DNA from: Endomychus coccineus
Taxonomy: Eukaryota > Arthropoda > Insecta > Coleoptera > Endomychidae
Direction of reading: 5' to 3'
Assembly: GCA_958510875.1 (NCBI GenBank)
Contig: OY294069.1
Coordinates: 162,439,111-162,503,110, forward strand
DNA length: 64,000 nucleotides
Part shown: positions 22,464-34,485 of the stretch, one piece after another
How the letters are laid out: every line of letters begins with the position of its first letter
Numbering within the stretch: the first letter of the stretch is position 1
Translations under genes and position numbers: made by a program
Notes under the pieces: generated by a model
The model's database searches: none
What the model was told of the DNA's origin: nothing
The model's input: only the letters and a program-made list of their open reading frames with translations

Positions 22464-25400
22464 ATGTTTCATTTGTCGATATGTGTTGGTGTTTTGTTTT
22501 CAATAGCCATCAAGTCGGTTGATAATGCTGTTGCAGTGGTAAAAAGGGAGAATCTAGGTCCACCTATTTCAGATAGACCCTTAGTGATTCGAGCTTTCCC
22601 CGGTATAGAAAATTACCAAAGTGATGTCTTTGAAGTGTATGCAACACCCTATAATTTTGTAAGTAGCTAATTGAACTTCATCACCTCTCTAAATAATAAG
22701 ATATGTTCTATTATTATCATGTTACCCGAATTCTGTTAAAATTTGTTTTGCATGGTAAGAACTAGTCCAAAAGTTCCATCCAGCCCTATTCTTTTTTTAT
22801 GAATGTCGGGAAAAAAAGATTGCTTCATCTTTGTTTGACATCCCAATGCAGAGAGATGTTTGTATGCGGCTCTCGGGTTGATTGACATGCGTTCTTGGAT
22901 TTTAGAAGAAGCAGCAATATGCATGAAAGAGTGTCGGAATTTCTATTGGCGAGTCAAAAGGAATCTTAGCAGAATCCGAAATAAATAAGTTTTAATATAA
23001 TCATGTTGTCCGTCTAACGTTGAATAAACATCAAATATCAATAAAATTATGTTTTTCATCGATCCTTGTTCAACATACCAATGTTGGAAGATGCCTGTAA
23101 GCAGATCTCTTGTTAATTAATTGAAATGTTTTCTAAGATTTTCTGTCAAGGGCAATCTGCATGGAACAGTGTTGAACTCATGTTGCTTAGTGAATTCAAA
23201 AGTAGTCTTAGAAGAAGTAAAAGAAATAAATATGTTTTAATACTGGAATTATATCAGATTACCGTTGGAACAAATTTTATTTTTTCAGAACTAGGTTGAA
23301 GAAAATCCGGTTAAATCTAGCATTATCAGTTCTTTTTAATATGGCAAGAAGAACTAATTTTTTGATATATCCTTATTTGACATTCCAATGTTGACATTTT
23401 AGTGTAGTGCTTTCATCTATTTCCAAGAATGAACAATCTGGATGCAACAATGTTGTAGCTTGTGTTGCCTAGGCAATCACAGTTTACACCATTGAATGCT
23501 TCAGATAGTTCAGGGTATGAACCGGAAAATATAAAAAAAAACATGCAAGTTCGAATCAAAAAATTTTTTTTGCGTTAGCTTCAGAAGATTCTCAGGATCA
23601 TTCATACACCTTAAAACCTCTTGGGAACCCCAACCCCACCCATTTGGGACGAAAATGGCCCGAAATCTCCAAGTCTTGAATTGTATTTTCTACAAAAAAA
23701 GGTATTTTGTCATTTCGAGTGCACCTAGGAGGTTTTTTGGTCGCTGAACACGAATCCGTAGCCAGATTTACTTGCAATTCAACGTAGGGGTGGTAAAATT
23801 GACGAAATTGGCCAATTTTGCACCCCTATATGTTATTTTGCAATTTACGTGTTTAAGGCATTTCGAATGCACTAAGTAGGTTTTTTGGGTCCATAAATAC
23901 GATTCCGAAGCCAGATTTACTCGAATATCATCGTAGGGGTGGGAAATTTACAAAAATGGCTAATTTGATACGCTTCTGAATTTTTATCATTTTTGGATTC
24001 TAAAATTACTTCGGAGTGAATCTGGCTTCGGAATCGTATTCAGTGACCCAAAAAACCTCCTTGGTGCATTCGAAATGTCAAAAACACGTAAATTGCAAAA
24101 TAACATACAGGGGTGCGAAATTGGTAAATTTTGTCGACTTGACCACCCCTACGATGGATTGCAAGTAAATGTGGCTACGGATTCGTGATCAGCGACCGAA
24201 AAAACCTCCCTGGTGCATTCGAAATGCCTAAAACACGTTAATTGCAAAATAACATATTAGGGGTGCAGAATTGGCAAATTTTGTCGATTTGACCACCCCT
24301 ACGATGGATTGCAAGTAAATCTGGCTACGGATCCGTGTTCAGCGACCCAAAAAACCCTCTAGGTATACTCGAAATGCCAAAATATTTTTTTTTGTAGAAA
24401 ATACAATTCAAGACTTGGAGATTTCGGACCATTTTAAGATGTATGAATGATCCTGAGAACCTCCTGAAGCTAATGCAAAAAAAAAATTTTGATTCGAACC
24501 TACATGTTTTTTTTTAATTATAGTTAAAATCCTGGTTCACAGCCTGGACTAAGAGTGGAGTGACCGTTTGCTCCGTTTCCCAAAATGAACTTTACCCTTC
24601 TAATCAGTCATAACCTATTTCATTGAGAGTTGAAATGAAAGAATAATGAAGTAGAAAATCCTGTTAAACCTATTATCAGTTTGTTAATATGTCAAGAAGA
24701 ACTCATTTTTTGATACATCCTTATTTGACATCCCAATAAGGACAGTTTATTATAATGGTTTCTTTTCTTTCCAATAATGAACAATCTGGATGCAACTTGT
24801 GTTGCCTAGGCAATAACATGTTACACCATTGGATACTACAAAGTGTAGTGACCGTTGCATTGAGAGTTGAAATGAAATAATAATGAAGTAGAAGACATAC
24901 TTGTAATTATTCAAATAAGGCAGATTATTTGGCACAGAAAGCAGCTTAGCTGAATTATAATTTCCAATCATAATTGAATTCAAAATATTATTATTGCAAA
25001 CAATTGGACAATCTTTGATAAAAATTAGGACATACAAAGTGCCAGCCAATGACAAAACGTTCAATTCATCCATTTTGGAGAATGATGTTCCACAATTCTC
25101 AGTTTTGTGTACCACTTATTTATACTAGATGGGGATGATATGTGCTCTTCGGAGCGAGGACCTGTTAATTATACCATATATGCAGATGATATTGTACTTA
25201 ACTGCGCAGGGAAGGTTACTGTAACTACATGTAACTTACTACCTGTGGTCATGTTATCATATCCAGTAAAAAAGCAAATCTCCATGTACCACATAATAAC
25301 TCTGAATTAATTGAAATTGCGTGTCTAAGGATCCTGAAGACATTGTCATCAAATGGGTGCCAAGATCAATATCACCTCGGAATATAGGGAGCCCTTGGTT

Positions 25401-28315
25401 GTTCCAAATTAGACTTTTTTTTACGGAAGCTAGTAAGAGCAGCCTTTAAAATCTAAATACCCCCATTCTATGGCGATAGCCCCAGGCTTCGTCATTCAAA
25501 AGGCATCCGAACCCTGAGTATTTGAAATTCACATGACTTAACACATTACTTAGATAATACAGAAACTACAGGAATATTTCTTATCAAAAATAGAAACTTT
25601 TGGATTCTTCAGTCAGTCAACCATACTTGCTTCTGAAAAGATAACTGTCAATGCTAGAAACTTAATTTTTCATTATTCTGACGATTTAAAAAACAACTTG
25701 GTTCACGAACTGTTCCAGTTTTCTTCATATTTAAAACCTTTAAAGGATGAATCTATCACTAGTGTTCCTTTCCTTTTAAGCCTTTTAATTGAAAGAGATT
25801 TGTAAGAAATATTTCCTAAAATTTATATAGCTTTAACAAATTATTTATGCATTCCAATAACCAACTGTGAAACCTAAAGGTCATTTTCAAAACTTTCACT
25901 TATAAAAAACGAATATAGAGCTGCTGTAAGTGAAGTCAGATTATCCCATTTAACTTTAATAAGTATTGAGAAAGACCTTTTGACTTCATTGAATTTTGAT
26001 GATATCATTGAAGAATACTTCAAAAGTTCGGAAAATATCATTGGAAAGATCATCTCTTTTTATTCTTTATAATAATTATTATTACGAGTCATGTATTGTT
26101 TTCTGTTTACTTTTATTTTTCTCTCCATACGGACTTTGGGTTCCCCTACTTTCTTTGAACCCAGGCCCCTTTCCCTTAATCGTTGATTGTAGGCAAATTA
26201 TTATCAATACTGTTAAGTTTTAGACGGTACCAACATAATACTTACTATACCATCAATCTAAACTATTTCCCAATGTGTAAAGTAGTGTTAGAAAATTGAG
26301 CAATTCAATGTGAATGAGGGCTTATTGTATGAATTCATTTGTTTCATAATGATATACGGATATGGTAGAAATACGTGGAATTGTCGTCCCATTGAATCTG
26401 AAAAAAACCGGATGCATAAGTTAAAGGTTGAAAAATAACATGTAATTTATTAATTGTATGACAGACACTTCAATTATTGAACACATTGACCCATTGAGGA
26501 ATTAGAAAACGTTTCATTTATAGCTTGTTAGTAATCAATGCTTTTTGTTTTCAAGGATTTGCACACTTCATCCGCTGTCGTGATTCTCCAAGGTGAAGGT
26601 GAAAGTGCAGTCAAGGGTGAGATAATGTTTATCCAGAGGCATCCTCCAACAGGTCCAACACTTATAAAAGGAAATGTTACTGGACTAGCTGCAGGCAAAC
26701 ATGGTTTACATATTCATCAATCTGGTGATTTACGTCAAGGCTGCGAAAAGCTTGGTTCCCATTTCAATCCTTATCTGGTAGGTGTTATTGCTATATTATA
26801 ATTCAAACAAAATGCCAAAGCAGAACCGAAATAGGAAAAACTCCCCATATGAATCAATTTCCAAATCAAAAAGGGATTCTTCAAAGCTCTAAAATACACT
26901 CTCAAGTATCTTCAATTCCTTGCATGTCAAACTTTTGATCAAGTCAGCCAAGTCTTGAAATTATGTAAACTGTCTTGAAGGTATCTTAAAAGCCTGAAAT
27001 TCTAGATGAACATTTGATATTATTTTTCCTCAAGATTACTCTTTGCTTCGGACTAACCTTGGTGGCCTTTCGATTCAACTCCTTGGAGAGACAACATTCC
27101 ATTTGGAGTAAACGAATAGCTCTCTTCTGAAAAGGATATAAGAGCTTCAACTTACGTTTGGAACTACCATGTGAACAGTACTCCAGGACAAGTTGAATCT
27201 GTACTTTGAAGATCATGAAGTTCTGCTGTGGTGTGAAGTAGCTCTTGGCACGGAATAGAAAATCAGTAGCTGAGAAACAGTTCTCGACCAAGAGGGTGCT
27301 GATACCGAGTATGGATATTGAGGAATATTTGTTACTTACATCATCATATAAGGGATTGTGGGATTCACCTTCCTGTAGGAGGCCTGTCATTCATTGCATT
27401 GACCTTTCTCCACCTTGCACCTCTGGCTTCATTCGATGATGTAGGGAGTCTTGAGGAGAAAGCGGTATGAAGTGTAAAGCAGGACAGAAAGTAACTTCCA
27501 ACAGACCGTTGATATGAAGCAGAAACAAAGGTGGTTCCAAGGCACGTCCTTGTTGGTCGTTAGCGTTGATCGGAGGAGACTTCGTCAACCATAACATGGA
27601 ACAGTAGTCCAGTTTATAGTGTAGTTCCCGCTCCGAGGGCTCTACCATACAGCCACCATTGGCGCGGAATTGGAATTCATGCAAGCATGAATTACCAGTA
27701 TTGTTCGCAGGAGACAAGTCCCATTCACCTTACTGGATAGGAGCGAGGTACTATCCATCCTCTCCTAGCTACATGCTAGTACCGGAGTTGGTACGCAACT
27801 CACACGTCGAGGGGGTGCAAGCCCGCTCCCCCCCTAACCAAGCATGCTGGCTTTCAACCACTGCCACCACGAATCCCACACCGTCGGCCAGACCCTGGCT
27901 TAATGGCCATGAATAACCAACAAGGCAAACATATAACATAATTTTGATCACTCTTTACAACAACAATAACGATAATTCTTATTTCATCTGCACAACAATC
28001 ATCATCTCTTGGAATTCGTCCTTTTCCTTTATATTAATTGTGTTGTTTTTCCAGCTCCAACATGGAGGGCCTGCTGATGCTGTACGTCATGTTGGTGACT
28101 TGGGGAATATAAGAGCAGGAGATGATGGAACAGCGGAAATCAATTTCGTCGATCCTCTGTTGTCAGTATCAGGTGGACCGAGAGGAATAGCAGGACGGGC
28201 GATTGTTATTACAACGAACGAAGACGATTTAGGGAGAGGTGGAACAGCAGATAGTTTAGTTAATGGGGATGCAGGGAAACCTTTAGCATGTGGCGTTATT
28301 GCCTTGATCAGATGA
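22464..28315 (+). CDS. Secreted Cu/Zn SOD-like protein lacking a copper ligand (SOD copy 1)
   Basis: Three exons join in phase 0: 22464-22658, 26556-26777 and 28055-28315, with donors GTAAGT and GTAGGT and acceptors TTCAAG and TTCCAG, giving 225 residues. Residues 1-20 form a hydrophobic signal peptide (MFHLSICVGVLFSIAIK). A ~45-residue segment unique to this copy follows. The SOD fold then shows GLHIHQSGD (two His), GSHFNPY, QHGGP, RHVGDLGN (zinc ligands) and the disulfide Cys pair (QGC, LACGVI). In the last exon the copper-ligand His expected in GRSIVVH is Thr (GRAIVITT), and the active-site Arg before ACGVI is replaced (KPLACGVI). No stops are present and the splice sites are intact, so the gene looks expressed but probably not a dismutase. 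Drosophila has a comparable SOD-related protein (Rsod) that also departs from the catalytic pattern. AATAAA follows at 28525. Confidence 0.88.
22740..24900 (+). repeat. Degenerate tandem repeats in SOD copy 1 intron 1
   Basis: At least four diverged units of about 250 bases start near 22780, 23050, 23344 and 24694. The last two share CAAGAAGAACT, CCTTATTTGACAT, GAACAATCTGGATGCAAC and TTGTGTTGCCTAGGCAAT. A foldback element (23541-24507) lies between the third and fourth units. Confidence 0.6.
23541..24507. mobile_element. Long foldback element, ~967 bp
   Basis: The ends ACATGCAAGTTCGAATC and GATTCGAACCTACATGT are inverted copies, and the inverted match extends inward for several hundred bases (CAGGATCATTCATACA with TGTATGAATGATCCTG; CTTGAATTGTATTTTCTAC with its complement). 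The centre holds repeated ~140-bp blocks containing CACCCCTACGATGGATTGC and CAGCGACCCAAAAAACC in both orientations. No coding sequence is present. Confidence 0.75.
25107..25330 (+). mobile_element. Reverse transcriptase fragment
   Basis: NYTIYADDIVLNCAGK contains the YADD catalytic box of a LINE reverse transcriptase; little else survives. It is in intron 1 of SOD copy 1. Confidence 0.5.
25590..26060 (+). mobile_element. hAT transposase C-terminal remnant
   Basis: Frame pieces read FPKIYIALTNYLCIPITNCE, RSFSKLSLIKNEYR and SHLTLISIEKDLL, the hAT dimerisation domain, with one in-frame stop and a frameshift. Only the 3' half is present. Confidence 0.7.
26990..27940 (-). mobile_element. CR1-like LINE fragments (family A)
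   Basis: Minus strand: FLFRAKSYFTPQQNFMIFK, VLEYCSHG and KRAIRLLQ are the C-terminal region. PLFLLHINGLLEVTF, upstream in the element, is the PQGS...LFLLHINDL palm region. Further upstream, 27600-27940 carries more GC-rich sequence probably of the same element. Frames are broken. It lies in intron 2 of SOD copy 1. Confidence 0.6.
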
Positions 28316-28524
28316 TGAATTCAAATAGCACATCATCAGGCTGGATGCAATGAAATGTGTTTTGTTTTTTGCAATATCAACAATATCGATATTCCTGATT
28401 GTACAATATGTGAAAATTGCATTTTATAATGTAAATCAACTAGTATAGTGTAACATATTGAATGTCAGTATCATATTATTTAAGCAAAATTGGTGTCTGA
28501 AACCATGAAATATATATATGTATA

Positions 28525-28530
28525 AATAAA
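28525..28530 (+). promoter_or_regulatory. Polyadenylation signal of SOD copy 1
   Basis: AATAAA 210 bases after the stop codon at 28313-28315. Confidence 0.55.
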
Positions 28531-28589
28531 ATGAACAGATAGTTTTTGAAACTCTTGTTTATAGTAGATTAGTCACTATTGCAGTTTTA

Positions 28590-29180
28590 TTATGGTTGAT
28601 TCCTAGTCATTTCTCTGTGATCCTAAGACCTTCTTGGATGATGTCTGATAGAGTGCTCTCAAATTTTCCCCATGCTATTTATACTATATGATTTGCGTAT
28701 CCTTGGCAGCGGATTTCTTTAAGAGTTAGTATCTACGAGGTTATCAACTACCAGGCTCCACAGAAGGGCTCCTACGGGCATCCCCTTCTTTATTTCTACT
28801 TGAATGATGCTTCCTCCCACTCTCGTCTCAGATCATTTCGCCATCCATCTGGATGAATCATGGTCTACGTCCCTCGTCTCGAGGGAGGCTCTAATTGTGG
28901 TGCGTGTGACGTATTCTCAAAAGCTCCTCGATGCCAAGGAAGATATAGAGAGCTATTTCTTTCTATTCTAGAGCCTTCTCCATTTCATCTGTCAGCTGAT
29001 ACAGTGCGGTTTCGGTTGATCTGCCCGCTCATATGCTTGGGGATAGTGGTGCAAGCGGTTCTCTGTCACTACTGTGTTTCTGATGAAATTGTCCACTAAT
29101 GTTTCTAGTATCTTTAACATATAGGATGTTGTAGGTCACTTTTGGTATAAATACCACCTTCGCCCTACTTCAGATTCAGG
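28590..29180 (-). mobile_element. R1-like LINE reverse transcriptase fragment
   Basis: Minus strand: SYMLKILETLVDNFIR (finger), a degenerate fingers/palm region, then KKGMPVGALLWSLVVDNLV, equivalent to the R1 motif RGCPQGGVLSPLLWSLVVD. There are several stops. The remainder, 29180-29650, shows no gene. Confidence 0.65.
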
Positions 29181-29659
29181 GATTATGTCCCAAAGCTAGA
29201 CTATTGTAAATCCTCAAGAGTGTTGAGGCTTATAGTAGAAGTAGTAGAACGTATCACATTATCTTCTACACATAAGATAAAATATTAAACTATAGTAATT
29301 GACCAATTATTATTCTCCGATTATATACAATATAGTTATTAAAACATATTAGAGAGGTCAAATTAAGTATCTCCCATAGAAATTATATAACCTGTCCGAG
29401 GTTGAGTCAGATATTGTACAAATTGTTATTATTTATTTCTGTACTGAACGCCCGCGATCAAATCTACAAGACTTACTCAAATGTAACTTTCCAACAATTG
29501 ACTCCTACTTTAAATAAATTCAAGAAATCTCCGCGCTCCCCTGGGTAAGCGTGTACCTTATAGCTTCCGGCAATTACCGGAATCTGCGATCAGGCAATTA
29601 ATAGAATATTTTTTTTTTGAGATTTAAAGAGGTAAGTAGGAATCCTTCAGTGTACTAAC

Positions 29660-32291
29660 CAGTGGCGGCTCGTGAACTTTTGAAGAGAGGAGGCTGGACA
29701 TAAAACGTTTTTGTAAAAATATACTCTATTCAGCCAATTAATTTAACCTTCAGTGACAAAATTAATTGTTACCCAGCAAGAACCAACGTGGAGGTATAGA
29801 GTTTCTCTTGCCCACAAATTTTTTTTTCGTTCGTTTTTTGTTTTTTATTTTTTTTTGGATTTTTAATTTTTTTTCTTTTTTTTTGGAATTTTTCATATTT
29901 TGTTTTTTGTTATTAATTTTATCAACTTTTCTATATATTAACGAAATTCTACGGTCTTTAATTTACGAAAAATGATCAATAATATTATCATAAAATGTAT
30001 CATTATGTTTTAAGTGTTTTACTAAATCTTTTTCAATAGATATTAAACTAACATTGTATAAACGATTTTGGCCCATTGTATTTCGCATGTATGTTTTAAT
30101 TCGTTTGAGAGTAGAAAATGATCTCTCCACCGATGCCGACGTGACAGGAATGGTGACTGTCAAACAAAGTAGTTTATAAAACTGAGGTAAGACTTGTTGC
30201 AAATCATTATCTATCATATATTTTATCATATCGGCGTGACTGTCGTACTGGCCTAAAATATCTTTATCCCAGTATACAACGCATAATTCATTGTGCAGCG
30301 CTATTTTATCAAAAAAATTATATTTTAGAACTAAGTTATCTGAAAGTGTATTGAGAAACTCTTTTGAAAAAGATTCGAAAAATCTTCTATTCGTCAAATC
30401 GAAAAACTTCAATTCATGTAAATCGGAAAATCGAATCTCAATATTTGACCTTTAATAGTATCTAAAATTTCATAAAAAAGTTGTTTATAATGTAGTTTCT
30501 TGTCTACCAAATTATATGTTTTCCTCCTTTTCACGGGAGAAGCCTCATCAGTTGAATAATTTCCAAATAAAATATTAAAATGAAATTCTGTATAACGGAA
30601 ACTTGAATTTTATCAATGAGATGTGTTAAACGATCTGTTGAATGAATTATATTAGTGAATTTATGTTGTGAAATTTGAAAAATAAGATCAGTTTGTTCAA
30701 ATATTAATTTAAAAGTATCAAGAAATAACAAAAATTCTTCATTTTCTAAATAAGATTTTAAACCAACAGCATTCAATGAAACCTGATCTGTTGAAAAGTC
30801 ATCACTGTTTAATATAAAATCAAATATTTCAATTAATTTGTCTTTATTTTTATGGATGGTAAACTAAACATTGCATGTGATGTAAAATTCCATCGAGTTC
30901 GAGCATTACAGGGAATTCTGTTTCCTACTATGTTATTTAAAACTTACGTTTGTTTGAAGACCGTTTAAATGTCCCGCCATTACAGATGCCGTCGTAAGTC
31001 TGATTTATTCGCAAAGTCGAATCGTTGAAATGTTTCCATTGAAAAATTGAATAAATTGACCGCTGTTCTTCCCGAACTAACATCGTAGAACCCTAAAAAT
31101 CTTTCCATTAGTTGTCCATTTTTACAATTAATAATTTATCGAACAGACGAATTCTAATCTAACCTTATTTCGCGTGGTGTCACTCAACCATTATACCCGC
31201 ATAAAACAAAACAAATGCCTGCAAATACTGACGCGTTAGTCATAAAATCGCGAAGCTTACTGTCGTATTTACAAAACAAATCTAACAATTCCCTAAAATT
31301 ACCTTTATTAACTGAATTTTCAGTTTCATCATGCCCTCTAAAAGCCAAATCTTGAAATGATAAATACAATAAGAAATCAATGATTTTTTTTTAAACTTCG
31401 CGGTTTTCTTTAACTGTATTATTATGATTTTCGATTTCGCGTGTTCGTGTAGAATCAATCGCATCAACAATATTCTGTTTACCGATTAATTTAAACTTAA
31501 TACACGATGTAATATGTTCCTGCGATTTTTCATGTCTTTCTAGGCCACGAGCTAAATTTTTCAAATCATTATAACCCAAGTGCCCCCAACATGAAGTTGT
31601 ATCTGATGTGAATAGCAAGCAATACCAGCAATATAATTTATTGTGTACATCAGATCCCGTTAACCATACATATTCTTTATAATTATCAGTATTAAACGAT
31701 CGATTTAGATACTTCCCTGCCATCACTAATCCTTTCAAATCCGGTAAAGGCCGTTTGTTTTTGAAGAACACTTTTCTATCATATGTTAATCCACTAAATG
31801 GATTTTCTAAGAACTCTGTAACTAAGTCACTCATAATTTTAACGTTCACCGATTCCGATTAGATAAATTGTAACTTAAAAATTAACTACTTAACCTTACT
31901 ATGCCTCGTGGAATAAAAACAACAACTAACCGCATTCTTCTAGCAGCGGGAGGCGGGAGCGCAAGTAATCGTATTTCATTCGACCGACGAATGAGTACGA
32001 AAAGCTAGCCTCCCTACCCTGTTGCCGTTTTCGCCGTTTCACGCTATTTGGCGATTGACTGGTCATAAAAACGGCAACTATGTTGAACAACACATGCTCA
32101 GCGTTTGAGATATATAGAGAATCTAGCCTCTGATCACTGTTGCCAGATTGAAAATAACTACTGAGAACGGGGAATTAATTGTAAAATTTAAAGAATTATC
32201 AGAGAAACAGGAAATAAAATGGAGAATGATCATTAAGATAAATTGGTGAGGAGGCTGAGCCTCCTTAGCCTCCTTCGAGGAGTCGCCACTG
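29660..32291 (-). mobile_element. hAT transposon with TIRs and 8-bp TSD
   Basis: Ends CAGTGGCGGCTCGTGAA and (inverted) TTCGAGGAGTCGCCACTG are hAT-type. GTACTAAC at 29652-29659 and 32292-32299 is the target duplication. The minus-strand transposase (ZMYM1/TTF-type) is nearly complete. A zinc-finger domain reads VWLTGSDVHNKLYCWYCLLF ... HEKSQEHITSC (31849-31391), then come SVFAG, TASVMAGHLNGLQ and a C-terminal dimerisation domain with VTIPVTSASVERSFSTLKRI (30412-29963). At least three frameshifts or stops (near 31390, 31180 and 30500) disable it. A T-rich tract lies at 29815-29915. Confidence 0.88.
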
Positions 32292-32839
32292 GTACTAACT
32301 CAACTTAGTGCTGTATAAGTAATCTTTGGGTTTTTTATACACAAACGGCATTATCACATAGATTTAATAATATATTTGATGGGACAAAACGTGTATGGAT
32401 CACTTATATTAGTTGTTATCAAAAGAAATTATCAATACTGCTGACTGCAATAAATGAACTGAAAAGGAATAGTATAGTTTCTTGATTAGAGCAAAAGTCC
32501 TTCTTCACGCCTTCATCATTCTAATTTCGCCATTAGTTAGTGGTTAATTTATTGTTGAGACTGAATAGCCAATTAGTGAGAATATTCCAGCACAAGCCCA
32601 ACTCTGGGAGTTAGGAATAACTAGTTCAAAAGCTTACCCCCACCCCCCTTGTTGTATAGGCTCTCTTCCTCGCCACTTAATGTGGGCGTAATCGACGGGC
32701 GCGCCTTGGCTAATTATCTAAACGAAGACAGATTTACTTGTCCAACGATGATTACAAATCGGAGTTCCGGGATGTGTTCTACACTAAGTTAATTAATAAA
32801 TTAATGATATGATTTTCAATTTTACTTTTTTTTAATACT

Positions 32840-33490
32840 TTGACTACATAAGAGGGAAACCTATAATGTTCGAAGAACATCGTGTGAGCCAGCAGTGGAA
32901 TGTAGGGATAGGAGATAGACATTCGTATTTTTCTTGAAAGTTTGGAGGTTATAGGCATAGGAAAAGACCTCGCTAGGTAAAGAGTTGCACAACTTCGCTG
33001 TTCGATAAAAAAATTAAGTCTGGTAGGAAGAAGTTCGGCAGGTTTCGAGCTTGGCAGTGAAAGAGAGACCAGTTTGAGCTAGTCTAGTCCGTCTATCTGA
33101 AATCTGTCGTGGTGGAACAACATACCAGAGTTCTGATGAATACCAACCATGAAAATATCTGTAGAAAAGGGAGTGATCTCCCACCGTTTTATGATGTTCC
33201 AGAGAGGTCGATGAACTAGTAAGTGTGACATCATCAATCAAACGAATATCTCTCTTCTTGATAGAATCCAAGAGCTTCAGCGTATGTTTGGGAGCCAAAC
33301 TCCAAACATGCGAAGAGTATTCCAGGACAGGTCGAATCTGTGTGTGTAGATTATGAGGAGATGCTGGGATGTAAAGTAGCTCTTGGCACCAAATAGAAAA
33401 TCAAGTTTTTGTGAAGCGGTTTTTGCAATGGACCTCACATAATCCCAAGAGAGGGTGTTCCAGAGCTTTATTATATCCGCCTATCTGGAA
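32840..33490 (-). mobile_element. CR1-like LINE 3' fragment (family A)
   Basis: Minus strand: PKHTLKLLDSIKKRDIRLID, SLFYRYFHGWYSSELWYVVP and SFTAKLETCRTSSYQT are the conserved C-terminus. The 3' tail matches 49150-49310. 32300-32840 shows no gene. Confidence 0.75.
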
Positions 33491-34404
33491 TCTCTCGTTG
33501 TGAAACTTTGCTCCTTATGAACAAAACTGTTAACCTTAAGAAAGATGCATGAACGGCTCTTAACTTCAGTAATACGTGACTTGAGCGTTGATCAATCGGA
33601 ACTGCCTCCCCCCTGCAGAAGGAGTTTTATCAAAACAACGTAGCCTCTGAATCTCCGTACTTCTCTCCCCGACATTAGGTTTGCTCCCTAGGTCTCGGTT
33701 CTCACGGAGTCTTTATCTTCTTGCTGAAAAGGCTTTCGTGTGGGTATCGAATATTTCACATGCTAAGACGTAAAGGGTTTCTTTTGTTTCAAGCCATACC
33801 AATATTACCGCCTTAAAGCAACAATGGGAACTTACAGTTAGAATAATATCCCTATTTATCACAATATTACAAAATATTTTTTTCCTACTATTTTGGCTAC
33901 TTAGATGCTTGAAGGCTCTTCAGGACACAAGGAATAAATAAGAAATATTAAAGAAATTCTTGCATGCACAGATTTTGAGAAAAACAATGCCCTTTTCAAA
34001 GGACGATATTAAAATTAACAGATGATAAACATTTGAATATTTGTTAATAAAATAGTGCTTGAGGAAATGATGAAAACTAACTTAATCTTCAATACTTTGC
34101 ATACAAAGCATGAACTAATTATTTGCATGCAGTCTAGTATCGCAAATATTTGTACATAATTTACAATACTTACACATTTTTATATCATCTGCATGTAACT
34201 CAAATGAACATATTTGGCTCATTTGCGAAGTTTGTAGCTGGTTCTTTTTTTATACTGGTCCAATTTGATAATTGCTTGACCCCCCAGAAGCATGGTCGGT
34301 AAATAGTCATATTCCTATCTGGTGAACAATGTACAACATCGTCTAGATATCTCTTATAAATAAGAAATAATCAACCTTAGCCACTGAATGCTATTAAAGT
34401 ACCG

Positions 34405-34485
34405 AGGACCTTTCAGCTACCAAGTAGTCATCATCAGAATAAACTGGAGTTTACTCAGATGATGGGTAACTCGGTAGCTAAAAGG
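34405..34485. ncRNA. Hammerhead-like cores, pair in opposite orientation
   Basis: Minus strand 34440-34405: CTGATGA, an imperfect GACTAC-TTG-GTAGCT helix, then GAAAGG. Plus strand 34456-34485: a diverged copy, CAGATGATGGGTAACTCGG. Related copies are at 42245-42285 (minus) and 11714-11735 (plus, incomplete). The motif order CUGAUGA - helix - GAAA is that of a hammerhead ribozyme, but the cleavage site and stem I are not clear. Confidence 0.35.

Noticed and set aside
24750..25115. 121-residue minus-strand open frame
   Set aside because: No recognisable motif; part of it overlaps tandem repeat units of the SOD intron.
29766..29975. Phe-rich 69-residue open frame
   Set aside because: It is produced by a T-rich tract inside the hAT transposon.
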